Source: Diphasiastrum complanatum (lineage: Eukaryota; Streptophyta; Lycopodiopsida; Lycopodiales; Lycopodiaceae). From it: a stretch of 64,000 nucleotides of DNA. The notes under the pieces were generated by a model. That model made no database searches. It was not told where the DNA came from and was given only the letters and a program-made list of their open reading frames with translations. Below, piece by piece: positions 48,230 to 59,908 of the stretch (within the stretch, counting starts at the first letter, position 1; every line of letters starts with the position of its first letter). A program made the position numbers and the translations under genes. The stretch lies in contig CM055095.1 of the NCBI GenBank assembly GCA_029204225.1, positions 73,772,560 through 73,836,559 on the forward strand. The letters run 5' to 3'.

Positions 48230-49030
48230 AAAGCCTTTCCCATGTCATGAAAAACACTTGGGGTGAAACCCATCCTACATTCTTTTATGTGGTGCCCAAA
48301 ATTTTTACAATAATGGCACTTACCCTTCTTTTTGGATCCTTGATCTTGGCCTTTTTGATCCTTGGAAGAAGAAGGCTTACCTTTCCACTTGCCCTTGCCT
48401 TTTCTTTGGGTGAAGAAGGCTTGATCTTCTTGTTCACCAAAATTAATCCTTGTTTGCTCTTCTTGGAGAAGTAAGCCAACAAGCTCTTCAAAGGAGATTT
48501 GTTGTCCCCTAACAGATATGTTTAAAGTAGACAGATAGGAATGACAAGTGAATTAAGAGTAATTGAAACAAATAGAGAGTTCTCGACAATTTTGTTAATG
48601 CTAAGAAGCTCTTCACGAAGATCCTTGATCTTCATTAAGTGATTTGAAAGCATATCACCCTCTTGCATCTTCAATGTTGAGAGTTGCTTACGTAGAAAAA
48701 GCACTTTCGCCATATTTTTCACTTGAAACATCTTGGCAAGTACTTCCCAAGCACTCTTGGAAGTCTTGCATGATCGAATGTGAGGTAGGGATGATCTCTT
48801 CATGGATAGCGCTATGACAAAATGTGCCTGTGCGTCACGTCGATCCCACTTCTTTTGTTCTTCGGAAGACATCTCCACATATGTTGAAGAAGTAGCTCTT
48901 GATGGTGTAGTAAGATGGCCTCTCTTCGTCACCACTTACAACTTCAAACAAACCTTTAGCAATAAGGAGGTTTTTGATCATGTAACAAATGGATGTCAGA
49001 AGGAGCACAATCATATAGGCAGGTGTTGAT
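48230..49030 (-). pseudogene. Ty1/copia gag with zinc knuckle
   Basis: The minus strand reads IKNLLIAKGLFEVVSGDEER (~49000, shifted frame). 48935-48522 then reads WDRRDAQAHFVIALSM, SKSAWEVLAKMFQVKNMA and LRKQLSTLKMQEGDMLSNHL, followed (to ~48230) by FEELVGLLLQEEQTRINF, KGKGKWKGKPSSSKDQ and a knuckle, CHYCKNFGHHIKEC. Domain order is UBN2 then CCHC. A stop near 48522 and a frameshift near 48940 break it. It differs from the other copia gags in the window, so it is another lineage. No pol or LTR is attached. Confidence 0.85.
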
Positions 49031-50260
49031 TATCTAGACAATGTATTGTAGTATGCCATAACCCGAGCTATCAGGACCTTGACCTATGTCAATGTTCTTG
49101 TCTGTGCACGTATCTGAAAATTATCACAAGCCATAGTTAGGATCATCTCACTAGCTTTATTCCGAGATTCTAATAAGAAAGCAATATTAAACTATCCGTT
49201 ACTGGAATAGAAATCTAAATACATCAATAATTACAACTAACTGAACAGAGAAAGTTCTGGATTGATATCCCATCCTCCTTGCTGATATGTGATCATTTGC
49301 ATTGATTGCTTTATTAAAAGGGTATAGGAACCAAACATTAGGCTAGTCCTATCGAATATTTGAGCAATGAGCTAACAACGTCAGGTCTAGAGTGTTTCAA
49401 TATTGCCCAAAAAATAGCAAAGATCTGTACAATAAGTAGCAAAACTAAAATTGAGATCCGAAATGGTATTGAAAAGTTTACTGTAAGAAATTTCATTTCA
49501 ACTTTATTGAATATGATTCACCTGCCACTTTTTTGAGCATAGCAAGAATAGAGAAAACTCAAGGATCAGATACTTGCTTAGTCTTGACCATGCGTAGGTG
49601 CTGATTGTTTTTGGGAATGGCAGTAGCATTGCTCACCTTGACCAAAGCATTGTGAGAACTAGCAGACTCTTACCTAGTAAAGCTACCAACAACAACACAC
49701 TATAATGCGCACCTGTGCTGATCAATCACTCATCCACCATCAAAAGAGAAACGGAAGAGACAAACTTTTATGATGTTAGAAGTCAGCATTTGTCTCAAAT
49801 ATAGAGGATATAATGTCATCTATTTTATTGAGAAAATTTAAGCTACAAACCCAATATTCCACTTCTCAACAACACTATAGACAGTCATTATTTTAGATGA
49901 GTACGAAGGATATAATATGATCTAGAACATTGAGAAATTCAATATCACAGCATATATTTTCGGTAAAAGATAAAATAGTGCCAAATAGTAGTGATCAATC
50001 TCTCAATAGATAGGCATGGAGGGCTTAATTCATCTCCAGGCTTGCATCTTTACAAAGCAATAAAAAAAAAGAGTAAGGTACAAAAAGACTACAACAAATC
50101 TTATGAACTGCTCAAGTATAAAGAAACCTCACAAAATAGCTCTAACGACAAGCTGGAACACATCACAAAAGGTCTATGTCCTCTGCATTCAACCTCCCAG
50201 GAGAGTAATTTCGGATCGAAATTTTGTTCTCTTTAATCAAAATTTTTGCCAAATCTGTTA
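49031..50260. other. A/T-rich stretch, no gene recognised
   Basis: It probably includes the 3' untranslated or flanking sequence of the minus-strand gene ending at 50261. No repeats or motifs are recognised. Confidence 0.4.
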
Positions 50261-52086
50261 TCATATTTGTAACAGAGTGATTACTGCCAGTACTTTTTGC
50301 AATAGAAATCTAGACCTGGCAGTTCTAGATAATGCAGAGTAGTATACTTTGATAGCTTTATATAATTCATCCACAATGGGGATCGAAAAATACTTCATTG
50401 TTTTTCCATCTTCTTCTATCAAATTTTCTAAGTTAGCCACCTACAATAAACATAAGACAGAACTTGCATTTGAGTATTATTATCTGCCTTCTTTCTGATT
50501 TACGGTTTGGGGTTGAAACAGTTCAAACAAGTTTCAGAATGTCAAATTGAAGCGTGCGTAGAAAATCGAAAACATAATGTAGCTATGAATACTTGAGATT
50601 CCAAACACATTTTAAAAAGCAATAAAACACAACCAAAACATAATGAAATTCTCATAAAAACAGTAAAATATACACGTGATTTATGTAAAACACATGAATT
50701 TTACTACTTGCATGCAATAGATAGGCAAATCAAATCAATATTGGGACAAAAAACTAATTACCTTCATTATTTTTTCTTTGAGAGCTCCATTGACTTCTCT
50801 TTTGTTGCATCGATTGTCTTGCAAACTCTCCAAATACTTTGGTGTCATCTACAAGGCAATATAACAGATTTTTCTATAGTTAACATCACATTCTTTGCAT
50901 ACCTTCCGTTTTCTAGTACTGCGAGTTATCTTGCATGACGTCGATTCTAACTTTGTACATGACATCTCATTGTCCTGAAAAAGAAGACAAAAAAATGATT
51001 TATAACAATTGTATATTTTATCTGTGAATTAAGCAACTCAGATATGATTATATTCCCATTGGTAACATGGCCTGCAACTACACTTTTTTTGTGTCAGAGG
51101 CCTCGTTGTCAGATGTCCCATCCAACAAAGTCATGTATGAAACATGACCTACATGTGGTGTTTCCTCGTTTTGAACATTTGTTTCCTGAAAAGGAACAAA
51201 AACAGCAAAAGGCCTACAAGATTGACATTGCACATTCAACATATTAGACTTAGTGAATACTAAACAATCCGAAACATTTCAGCATACCTCATAATGAAAA
51301 AGCTGCATCAATGAGGTTGGTTGATCAACCTCTGCCAAGTCATCTAACTGATAGATAATAAATGAGAACACGTTACAAGTTGCATCAAAGAAGTAGAAAT
51401 TTCAGTTCATACAAAAAACCATCGAATACTAGTTAAGAAAAGAAAAAATTAGAACTAACCTCCACTCCAAGTTGCACTTTTGTTTCAACATTGGTCAACA
51501 GAATGGGCTCATTTTCAGCCAACTGAAATGACAATAATTTAATCAGCATAGTCATGCAAATATTATACTTATGTTAATTGCAAATGAAGAGTTGTATTAA
51601 AAACCTTCTCACCTGCCCATCATCAAGACCCAATGTGTCTCCTGGAGTGCCACCTATGGAGCTCTTTTGCCTGGAGTACTTCCTCTTTGATTGCATGGAT
51701 GTCAAAATCCAAGCATATATATCATCTTCTTTCCAGGTGTATGTGACACCTGGAAAGTGCATTGGTTTGATTTCCGAGAGCCCTGCTCGAATCAAATGTT
51801 TTATTTTATCTTGCATTGCTCTGTTCTTTCTTAGGTCCAAACTATGTTCCTCCTCTAGCTTTGCGGCTTTCAGCCACTTCCGAACAACACACATATTGGA
51901 TAGATAAATAGTGTGTGGTTCTTTAAAATTTCTTTTCAAGACATGTTTACCATACAATTTTCTTGGGGTCCTGCCAAAAACTTTTGGCACACGAAAAATC
52001 TCATCATAAGACGAGATCTCCACCATATGTGGGTCAGCCATGGTGGATCGTGCAAGTGAGCCATCCGATCTAGTGGCCTTGCTCAT
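50261..52086 (-). CDS. Seven-exon gene of unknown function (predicted)
   Basis: Minus-strand exons: 52086-51613, 51522-51460, 51347-51288, 51185-51084, 50974-50903, 50848-50762 and 50440-50261 (TGA at 50261). Donors are GTGAGA, GTTAGT, GTATGC, GTGTAG, GTATGC, GTAATT; acceptors are all T-rich CAG or TAG. Every exon length is a multiple of three, so all introns are phase 0, and the join gives about 345 codons with no stop. Exon 1 (158 codons) has VPKVFGRTPRKLYGKHVLKR and MHFPGVTYTWKEDDIYAWI; later exons are acidic/Ser-Thr rich. Basic clusters (SKRKYSRQK, TRSTRKRK) could be nuclear signals. The start is uncertain: the frame is open further upstream (to ~52163) and may be entered by splicing. One intron is only 54 bases. 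No family recognised; it could be a host gene or a captured or unknown transposon gene. Confidence 0.6.
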
Positions 52087-52882
52087 TGGACAATAATGAG
52101 AGGTGGCCTTGAATATCAACGTTTGGCAAACCTTCCATAATAATGATAACCGTGCAAAAAACTATAAACCTCAATAAGCCAAGACAAAAACAACCATTTG
52201 TTACCATGACAAGAAAACGTAATGTACCTAGATTAATAATGGATGCATAAAAACTGATTAATTAACAACATTGCTTGACAAAAGATTTATCAAGTTTAGG
52301 GTTATTGTTGGTCGTTTAAAAACCATGATTGAAAACTGTTGTGCAACTTTATAACAACAGAATTCAATATGGAACACTTACTAATTTAACAATAAATGCA
52401 TTAGTGTGGTCCACAAACTACTATCAAACACAGAAACAACTAAAAATCCCAACGACTTTGATAGAAGGCCGATGTAACAGAAGATAGAACCTAATTGCAA
52501 GTGACATGAATAACAAAAAACATATTGTAAATAATTAACTAGTATGCATTATAATCATGTTACATGTGCAAATAACAAACGTTATCATCAATTGAACATG
52601 CTAATCTTACTTGGACAAAGATGTTGGACACATTTCAATTGTGAAGTCATCTCACTTACTGAGATTATACATAATGCTATATGGATTATCCACAACCAAT
52701 TACAAGACTGCCACAAGGAAGCAAGGATAACTAACAAATTTGTATTGAACTTTAAAAATGACCATAGTATCATATAAGTAACGAATCATGGACATTTGCT
52801 CAACAATGCTCAAAGGAAATTCTTCAAAATCAATATCAAATAAAAGTAAAAAACTTTTTTATTGTTCGCTATACCACATCAC

Positions 52883-53187
52883 AGGTATTTGTTTTGAGCT
52901 TGCACTTTCCTGGACAGTTTTATATTTAATTGCATGCCATTGCTCCAAAAGAGTAATGCATTGGTCCCAAGACACATTTTCTATATTTTCAGATTCAACT
53001 TTGGTTAGCCTTCGTTTCCGTGTGATAGACATGTGACATCTTTCACATCGAAAATTGTATTCCTTTTCATCTTCGTTCCATGATTTTTGAAGGGTTTCAC
53101 ATTTCTTGGGAAATGTTGAGTACGATTTCTTGCAAAATTTGCGAAGGGTGGCAACCTTAAATCCTTGGTTTTTGGATACATTCCTCT
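52883..53187 (-). CDS. Candidate upstream exon with Cys pairs
   Basis: Minus strand, preceded by a good acceptor (TTACTTTCCAG) and followed by a GT (CCT|GTGATG). It is open for 101 codons: NVSKNQGFKVATLRKFCKKS, KKCETLQKSWNEDE, YNFRCERCHMSITRKRR and WDQCITLLEQWHAIKYK. It ends in phase 0, compatible with the exon at 51613-52163. The CxxC pair and flanking Cys residues suggest a small metal-binding fold (inference). Upstream DNA is disrupted by the LTR element at 53711, so the 5' end of the gene may be lost. Confidence 0.4.
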
Positions 53188-53710
53188 CTGGAAAGTAATG
53201 TTATAGTATATATAGGTTGAAATCAGACCAATATTTGTGTACAAGGCCAACCATCTTTTTTGCAACATCACAATTGTTTATACAATGGCTGTATCAACAT
53301 TTCAGCTTATAATTTAGTATTATTATTGTTAATTGGAAGATTTTGAAGAAACTAAGTGCTTATGTCATAGTATTATTATATGCCTTCTTTCTGGTTTACG
53401 GTTTGGGGTTAACACATTTCAATGCTATTCGTATGGTTCAATGAGCTAGTTTTAATCACACTTTCAAAAGGATCAACTTGTGGATTCGATTACTAGCATC
53501 AACCACTACAATGGCTTTGATAAAATCGTAGCCCGTAGTGCTGGAGGCAATTTCTTGCATGAAATTAGACTATAAACTAGCCAAGCAACATTCAGTCATA
53601 CATTCTGAAACAACTACAAGTGGTAAGGTGGAATCTGCCTGGAATGACCTGGCTCGTTTCAGTTGGACAAAAAAAAGAAATGGACTGCTTATACAGAATA
53701 GTGTTGCTAG

Positions 53711-54542
53711 TGTGAAAAATGCAAAAATAAGCTTGGTAGAGGCCAAAAATCTTGTATATAGATAAACACACATGTGTGGAGCCTGTTCCCATGTGTGAAA
53801 ATAGTGTACTTGTCATGTACCATAATCATATAGGTTGTACATATGATTTAATTCAAGTTCTAGTGGCTAAAAAGACCAAAAACTAGTTTTCTAGACATAT
53901 GACACATGGCATCAATCTATTGATTGCATGAGCCACATCCTTTGGTTAGGTGTCATATCCCATGTGTAGAGGACAGCTCACATGTGTGGAATAAGCTGAA
54001 GTAGGCAAATTTTGACTTCTAGAAGATTTCCAAGTAGATCTCCATATAGAAGGAAAATGGAACAAAAGTGCTCAAAATAGAAGGTTTTGTCCAAGTGTTA
54101 GTTTTGCATGATGAATCATCATATGACAAAGCACCTTCACACATGTGGGATCAGAGGGATGATCAGTACCGCGAGCTCCCACTTATTGTATATATAGAGC
54201 CACATTTGGCCATAATCAATGTGAGACACCAATCTTGGTTTTGGAAGCAATTTTGAGTGATTCTCTCCATTTGTCTACATTTGTTTTGATTGTTTTGAGG
54301 TGCTATCAATGTGTACTTGATTTTCAAGTTGGAGTCCATACTCAGACAGTGTTTCACACGTATGAAACCAGAAAATACACCTACCTTCAATTAATGATTG
54401 TTCTTGTTAGGATTTTGTGTTTAGAATTGATCTAGATTTATCTTAATCTCAAGTAGATTGATAGATCAAGTAATCTGACAACCAATCCCTCTTGAGTATC
54501 AGATTAGGATCCACTCTTGGTCCTTTTTGTACTTTTTGCACA
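53711..54542 (+). repeat. 5' LTR of element H
   Basis: 832 bp with TG...CA ends (TGTGAAAAAT … TTTTTGCACA). It contains several CACATGTGTG/CACACGTATG blocks and abuts the primer-binding site. Confidence 0.85.
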
Positions 54543-54555
54543 TGGTATCAGAGCC
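54543..54555 (+). promoter_or_regulatory. Primer-binding site of element H
   Basis: TGGTATCAGAGCC, a perfect 13-base match to the initiator-Met tRNA complement. Confidence 0.92.
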
Positions 54556-56138
54556 TAGTACAAGAGGTTTTGTTGAAATTGATAGGGTTAATCCAAATCA
54601 AAGCCAAAAAATTAGCAGTTTTTTGGAAACTAGTCAAATTTTGTGTAGCGAGTTGGATTTGATAGCTATCCTCAAAATTTCTGGTCCAGATCTTGTTGTG
54701 GGCTGTAGGAGTCCTTTTCACACGTGTGAGGCCGTACAGCTCAGGTTTTGACTGAGAAATTTCAAAAATTTGTAGAATTTGACTCACATACCTAATTTGA
54801 GTGATTTTAGGTGCAAAATCAAGCATTTTCTATAGAGAATCTAATCCCTTGATTAGTTCTTGGATTAGATCAGCCAAGAGATTAAATTTGAAGCTTGAAT
54901 TAGGTGCATTAATTGATTATCTCTGATTTTTTGAGTGCATGTTGAAGTTGAGAGAGATTCTGCTAAAAATCATAGATTAAGGAGTGATATGCAAGGTGAG
55001 AGGTTGAAATTTGTACCATCACTCTAGATTTGTTCAAGAGTGATAGGGTCAAGTTTAGAAGCATCAATTTGATAGAAAACATCATTGGATCTGTCCTCCA
55101 AGTGAAACCTTTGAGAGTTTCTAGTGCATATAGAGCATCTATGCAAATCTTTTATAGAATTTGACATAGATTGGCTTAAATTGAGAGTTCTAGAAAAGAT
55201 ATTGAGATCCAAGTCACGTTGTTCAATCCTACTCAATTTGTTTGAGTGATTTTAAGGTTTGAAAAGTGTCATTAAGGTGTCTATGGCAAATGTCTAGAGA
55301 GAGATCCAATTTTTATAAGATTTCCTTCCTTTGTAGAGGGCAAGATCTAGAAGCTCATTTTGTGTTGTTATTGGTGGAGAGTTTGTCTCTTCCTAAGTGA
55401 TCAATCTTTCTAAGTGGAATTAGATCTTTGAAGCACAATATCTTAGTGAGAAAAATCACAACTTTTGATTTTGAATTTCATTCCAAGTCTTAAAAGGTAG
55501 AGTAATTGGTGGATTCCAATAGGAGTGATTAAATTCAATTTGTTGAGCAAAAATTGACATAGTATGTATGAAACTCAAATTAGTTCTATTCAACTTTCTT
55601 TGTAGAGTGTGAGGGTCAATTTTTGATCCCATTGGATGTCTAGAATGAGGAGGAGTCCATATTTGAGTATTCATGTATGGTTGAGATCTTTGTGAATCTC
55701 TAGTTGTCTAATTTTTAAGCTTTGTGAAAAATTGGTGGTATAGTTTGTTATCAAATCAAATCAAATTCATTCTAAATCTCAAAAGTGAGATTATTTGGGT
55801 CAAGAGTGAGTCCAAAAGAAGTGATTAAGTTTGATTTTCATGTGTTTGAAACAAAACCCATCTTTTGTTCTAGAATCTCAAGTGTTGAGAGAACTAGTCA
55901 AGTGAAAAGGAAAATCTAGGTGTCAAATCTTTTTCATATGCATTTCAACTTTCAAAAGAAAGAGTCATTGGTATTTGATGAGTCCAATAGGAGATTGCAT
56001 CTGATTTCTTTAGTGATTTGATTCAAATATTGCGTGCTTTTGTCTTAGTGATCAAAGCAAAGTTTCCAAGTGACTAGTCATTACTGTGAAGATTGATTCT
56101 TAGGTTTGTGAGCTAGATCTTTTGTAGATCCTTCTAGA
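54556..56138 (+). other. Long leader of element H
   Basis: Non-coding, T-rich. Loosely repeated sentences (…CAAAAG(A)AAGAGT.ATTGG…GAGTCCAATAGGAG…GTGATT…) recur at roughly 55480, 55770 and 55950, suggesting old tandem duplications. One CACACGTGTGAGG palindrome lies at ~54719. Confidence 0.5.
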
Positions 56139-57938
56139 TTGTTGAAGATGTTCAAATCTAGTCTCTTGAAAGTCACAAATTACATTTGTAAAATCATATC
56201 ACAGGTTTTTATTCACATGGCATCAATAGGTGGCATCCTATTGAAGGAAAGAAAGGATCCTGAGTGCAACCTTTGTGGCAAGGGAGGATATTTTTTCTCA
56301 AGATGCTACAAAAAGAAGACCAATCCATCCAAGGAGAACCAAAGCAAGGGGGCCGAGGTGAAGGATGGAGCTTCAAGTTCAAAATGCAAATACAAGAAGG
56401 ACAAGTCGAAGGAAAGGTGTTTCCTTTGTGGAAAGGTGAATGAGGCTTGGAGTCTCACAAGGACTTGCAAGATTTGTCTTCAAGAGTCCATTACAACACA
56501 TGTCAAATCTTTTGAAATTTTTCATTTGGAAGTGCATTGTTTGGTTCAAGATGCAAAGATAGATGTCACTTTCATGAAAGTAACTTGGATTTATTTTATG
56601 TCCTTGGAAAGTATTTTGCTTGGAACTTTGGACAAGTTCAAACTTATTGTTATTATCCAAGAGAAATCAATCAAGAATAAGGAGCAATCACAAAATGAAA
56701 ATAGTTTCATTTATGCGCTCATGTCAACTTATGAAGAACCATTTTGCTTTGAAGAGATTTTTGTATCTCAAAGGTGGATTAAGGCAATACTAGTTGAGTG
56801 TGATGCCTTAAAAGATAGCAAAATATGTTTTCCTTGTAAGCTTACATTAGTTATGAAGTCAAGGAAATGGAAATATCTTCATAATGTAGGATCTTTTGGT
56901 TTCAATAAGATCATGAATGATGTGTTCATTCATACAGATGAAAATTGTAAGTTTTCAATCTTAAAGGCAAGTTGTAAACTTCTTATGAGAATAAGTGAAG
57001 CATCCAAAGTGGACACTTATATCCATAAGCAAGTATTTAGCCTTTTTGAGATGGAAATGCCTTTTGATTTCAATATTAGAAAAATCATGCCAAGTTGTGG
57101 TGATTTTTGGACTTATCTTTCTAGCATAAGTAATTTTGATAATCATAGGAAGTGCATATTGTGTGGTCATAGTTGTTGTGATCATTATGAGACATGGAGG
57201 TCTCAAATTTCCATAAAAAAGGAGCACCATGAAGAGGATATTAAGGAGTCATCTCAAGGTTCAAATGTGCCAAGGATTGAGGAGGAGAATCCTTCTCAAG
57301 GTTCAAGTGTGCCAAGGATTAAGGAGGAGAGACCTTCTCAAATTGTGATTCCAAAAATAAACTCAAGAAATATGGTTTAATCCATGTGGCTCACATTTCA
57401 AGGGAAAGAGGAGCATATCTCATGTGGTATACATCTCATACTTACTTCTCTTGTGTCATTTGATAAATCAATTTGCTTTAGTGAGATCATTGCATCTCAA
57501 AATTGGAGTAAAGCCATACTAGTTGAGTATGAAGTCTCTCTTGAGAACATAGATGATGTTCTTAAAAGGTTGAAATTGATTTTAAATCAATTAGAAAGCA
57601 AATGGTTATTTCATCAAATGTATGCTCTTAAGTCATGTAAGAGCAAAAGTGATTTGTTCACTCATAGTTTGAAAATTTGTATTGAGGCAAATTGTAAACT
57701 CTTTATGAGAGTAAGTGAATCATCTTCTAAAGACACTTATCTCCATAATGAAGTATTTAGCCTCATTGGATCTGAGATTAGCACGGTAAACAAGCATGAA
57801 GATATGATGCAAACACTTTGTTATTATAGCATGCATAGTCTTGCCAATTTGGATGAGTCTAATTCTCTAGATCGTGGTAACATGATGTTAGAACTTTGTG
57901 ATCCTGATAAATCAAGAAGAAATTTTATTTTCTCATGA
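56139..57938 (+). CDS. Element H ORF: ~600 codons, one in-frame stop, duplicated module
   Basis: Open for 413 codons to a TAA at 57378-57380; the same frame reopens three bases later for 184 codons. Residues 43-56 (CNLCGKGGYFFSRC) resemble a retrotransposon zinc knuckle with Tyr in the His position. Residues 94-113 hold a second Cys cluster (CFLCGK…CKIC). Residues ~192-306 and residues ~19-131 of the second part are two diverged copies of one module (FCFEEIFVSQRWIKAILVE versus ICFSEIIASQNWSKAILVE; CKLLMRISEASKVDTYIHK versus CKLFMRVSESSSKDTYLHN). The start of the module resembles the region just before copia RT (FEEAMESQEWRDAM at ~37090), but RT itself is absent. A Ser-Gln-Gly repeat (SQGS.VPRI.EE) closes part one. 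Function unknown; it may be a gag-like protein. Confidence 0.65.
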
Positions 57939-58227
57939 AGGAGCATGCACATGAAGAAGGAGCAAGCCTCAAGGTCAAGCATCTACATGAAAATTGGAAG
58001 GAATCAATTTTGGAGGTGCTAGGATGGTGCAAAGCTCTCAAGCTCATCAAAGATGTCAACATCAAAGAAGCACTATCATGGATATGGTGATTTCATATCA
58101 ACATCAAGCTCATTGGCTGATCGTCACACCTTTTGAACCAGCAAAGACCAATTCAGCCCATGGAGTCAAGTTCAAGATCATCACGTTTTCCATCAAGCTA
58201 GATCTACCAAGCTAGATTTTTGAGGAG

Positions 58228-58338
58228 TGTGAAAAATGCAAAAATAAGCTTGGTAGAGGCCAAAAATCTTGTATATAGATAAACACACGTGTGGAGCCTG
58301 TTCCCACGTGTGAAAATAGTGTACTTGTCATGTCACCC
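58228..58338 (+). repeat. 3' LTR of element H, truncated
   Basis: 111 bases matching the 5' LTR start, ending at CTTGTCATGT, after which unrelated sequence begins. Differences from the 5' LTR concentrate in the CACACGTGTG blocks. Confidence 0.9.
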
Positions 58339-58385
58339 TCCAGTGTGGCCAATTGAACTGCGCCATTCTTGAATATTTTCATTAC

Positions 58386-58642
58386 TTATTTGTAAATGTT
58401 TTGGTGAAGTCTTAGAGTATAACAAGAATAAACTCAGAGCATTATAGGCTGTGAGATAAATCCCAACTGCGATTGCTATCAGAGAACAGCAGGTGGGCAA
58501 AAAAGCACCGTAGAAGTGTTAAGTTTTTTCACATTTAGTATAAACAGTGAAGGAAATTTATAGGCTTTGGATGTGCACAAGTGTTGATCAGTAGCTACTG
58601 CAAAAATTAATGAACTTTGGCTCCCTAGACTTGCTTAGTGCA
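58386..58642. repeat. 257-bp direct repeat, copy 1
   Basis: TTATTTGTAAATGTTTTGG … CTTAGTGCA. Strongly similar and of equal length to 58885-59141, about 500 bases downstream. Non-coding. Confidence 0.85.
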
Positions 58643-58884
58643 CCTGAAACCGACTAATGTCAAAGACTGCGGAGGGCAAACAGTCCACTCCACCAGCCAT
58701 TTTCTTTGTCCTATTTCTCTAGAGACTATGAAGGATCCAATGACTCTATTTCATGTGGATTACTCAAGCCCAAAAACATATTTTCCTCACAATCACTAAC
58801 AAAAGGCTTCAAGGAAACCCTCGCATCCTGAAGTGATGAAATATACTTTTGTAACTACGAAATAAAAAATTATACTAAATGAGT

Positions 58885-59141
58885 TTATTTGTAAATGTTT
58901 TGGTGAATCCATAGAGTACACCAGGCATAAACTCAGAGCATTATAGGTTGTGGGATAAATCTCAACTGCGATTGCTATCAAAGAACAGTGGATGGGCAAA
59001 AAAGCACCGCAGAAGTGTTAAGTTTTTTCACATTCAATATAAACAGTAAAGGAAATTTATAGGTTTTGGATGTGCACAAGTGTTGATTAGTAGCTACTGC
59101 AAAAATTAATGAATTTTGCCTCCCTAGACTTGCTTAGTGCA
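58885..59141. repeat. 257-bp direct repeat, copy 2
   Basis: Same ends and length as 58386-58642, differing mainly by transitions. The unit of duplication may be ~499 bp with only half of it still recognisable on one side. Confidence 0.85.
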
Positions 59142-59908
59142 GCCTAGCTATATATTTGTGACTGCTTACTATGTCTTAAATCGGCTAAGAGAAACTTCAT
59201 GTGAGACCGACATTTAGAATGAGCTGGGTCTGAATATGTATTATATATGAAGCTTTACTGTTTTGAAACATAGCACTGCAAATATAAATACATCTCAAGA
59301 CTCACACTTAGCAATGGAACTAGCGTAGAGTATTGTTTGATATTATTCTTGAGTGTGGAATCAAGGATCAAATTTAGTCCTTGTTGGTGAGTTGCACACC
59401 AAAGAGCTGCATGATTTGTTGATACTGCATTCACTAGTGATATATTAGCATTCTTCCAAAAGCTAATAGGTGGTACAATTAAGGACGTTTCTTTACCACA
59501 TTCATGAAAATACTCGGAAGAGATCGTACAACTACTTAAGGACTATACATAAAGCTCATGAAGGTTGCAACAGAATTCACAGATTTAGATTATCTGATCT
59601 GAGATTATAGCACAAGATACGTTCCCCTCTAATGTATGCCAAGGGTGTCAATACTTTAGAACTGACTGAAAGGAATTATGCAACAAGTCTCGTGACCTCC
59701 TGCATATTGATCTGATGAAGAGATGTTTAACGAGCATTAGCTAGCAAATCAAATACGACACGATATACTAATAGCTAGACTTCTAGAAATAGTAGTAAAT
59801 TGACAAGAGTTACTTCTCTTAGGACCTAAAAGTCTTGAATAATCACAAAGCCCTGATGCATTACTCAAATCTTACGTAAACCTTTGCTGCATTCAGAGTT
59901 ATAGTTTG
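59142..59908. other. Non-coding stretch, no feature recognised
   Basis: No repeats, LTR ends or conserved frames seen. Confidence 0.4.

Larger units (their letters stand above)
53711..58338 (+). mobile_element. LTR element H without recognisable polymerase (copia-derived, nonautonomous)
   Basis: The 5' LTR (53711-54542) and a truncated 3' LTR (58228-58338) share TGTGAAAAATGCAAAAATAAGC and the next ~110 bases. A perfect primer-binding site (54543-54555) follows the 5' LTR and a purine tract (TTTTTGAGGAG) precedes the 3' LTR. Between them is a ~1.6 kb non-coding leader and a long frame (56139-57938). No protease, integrase, RT active site or RNase H was found. The right flank has no matching duplication, as expected from the 3' truncation. 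Confidence 0.85.

Noticed and set aside
48247-48491. Hydrophobic plus-strand ORF resembling a membrane protein
   Set aside because: It is the antisense shadow of a Lys-rich copia gag with a zinc knuckle on the minus strand.
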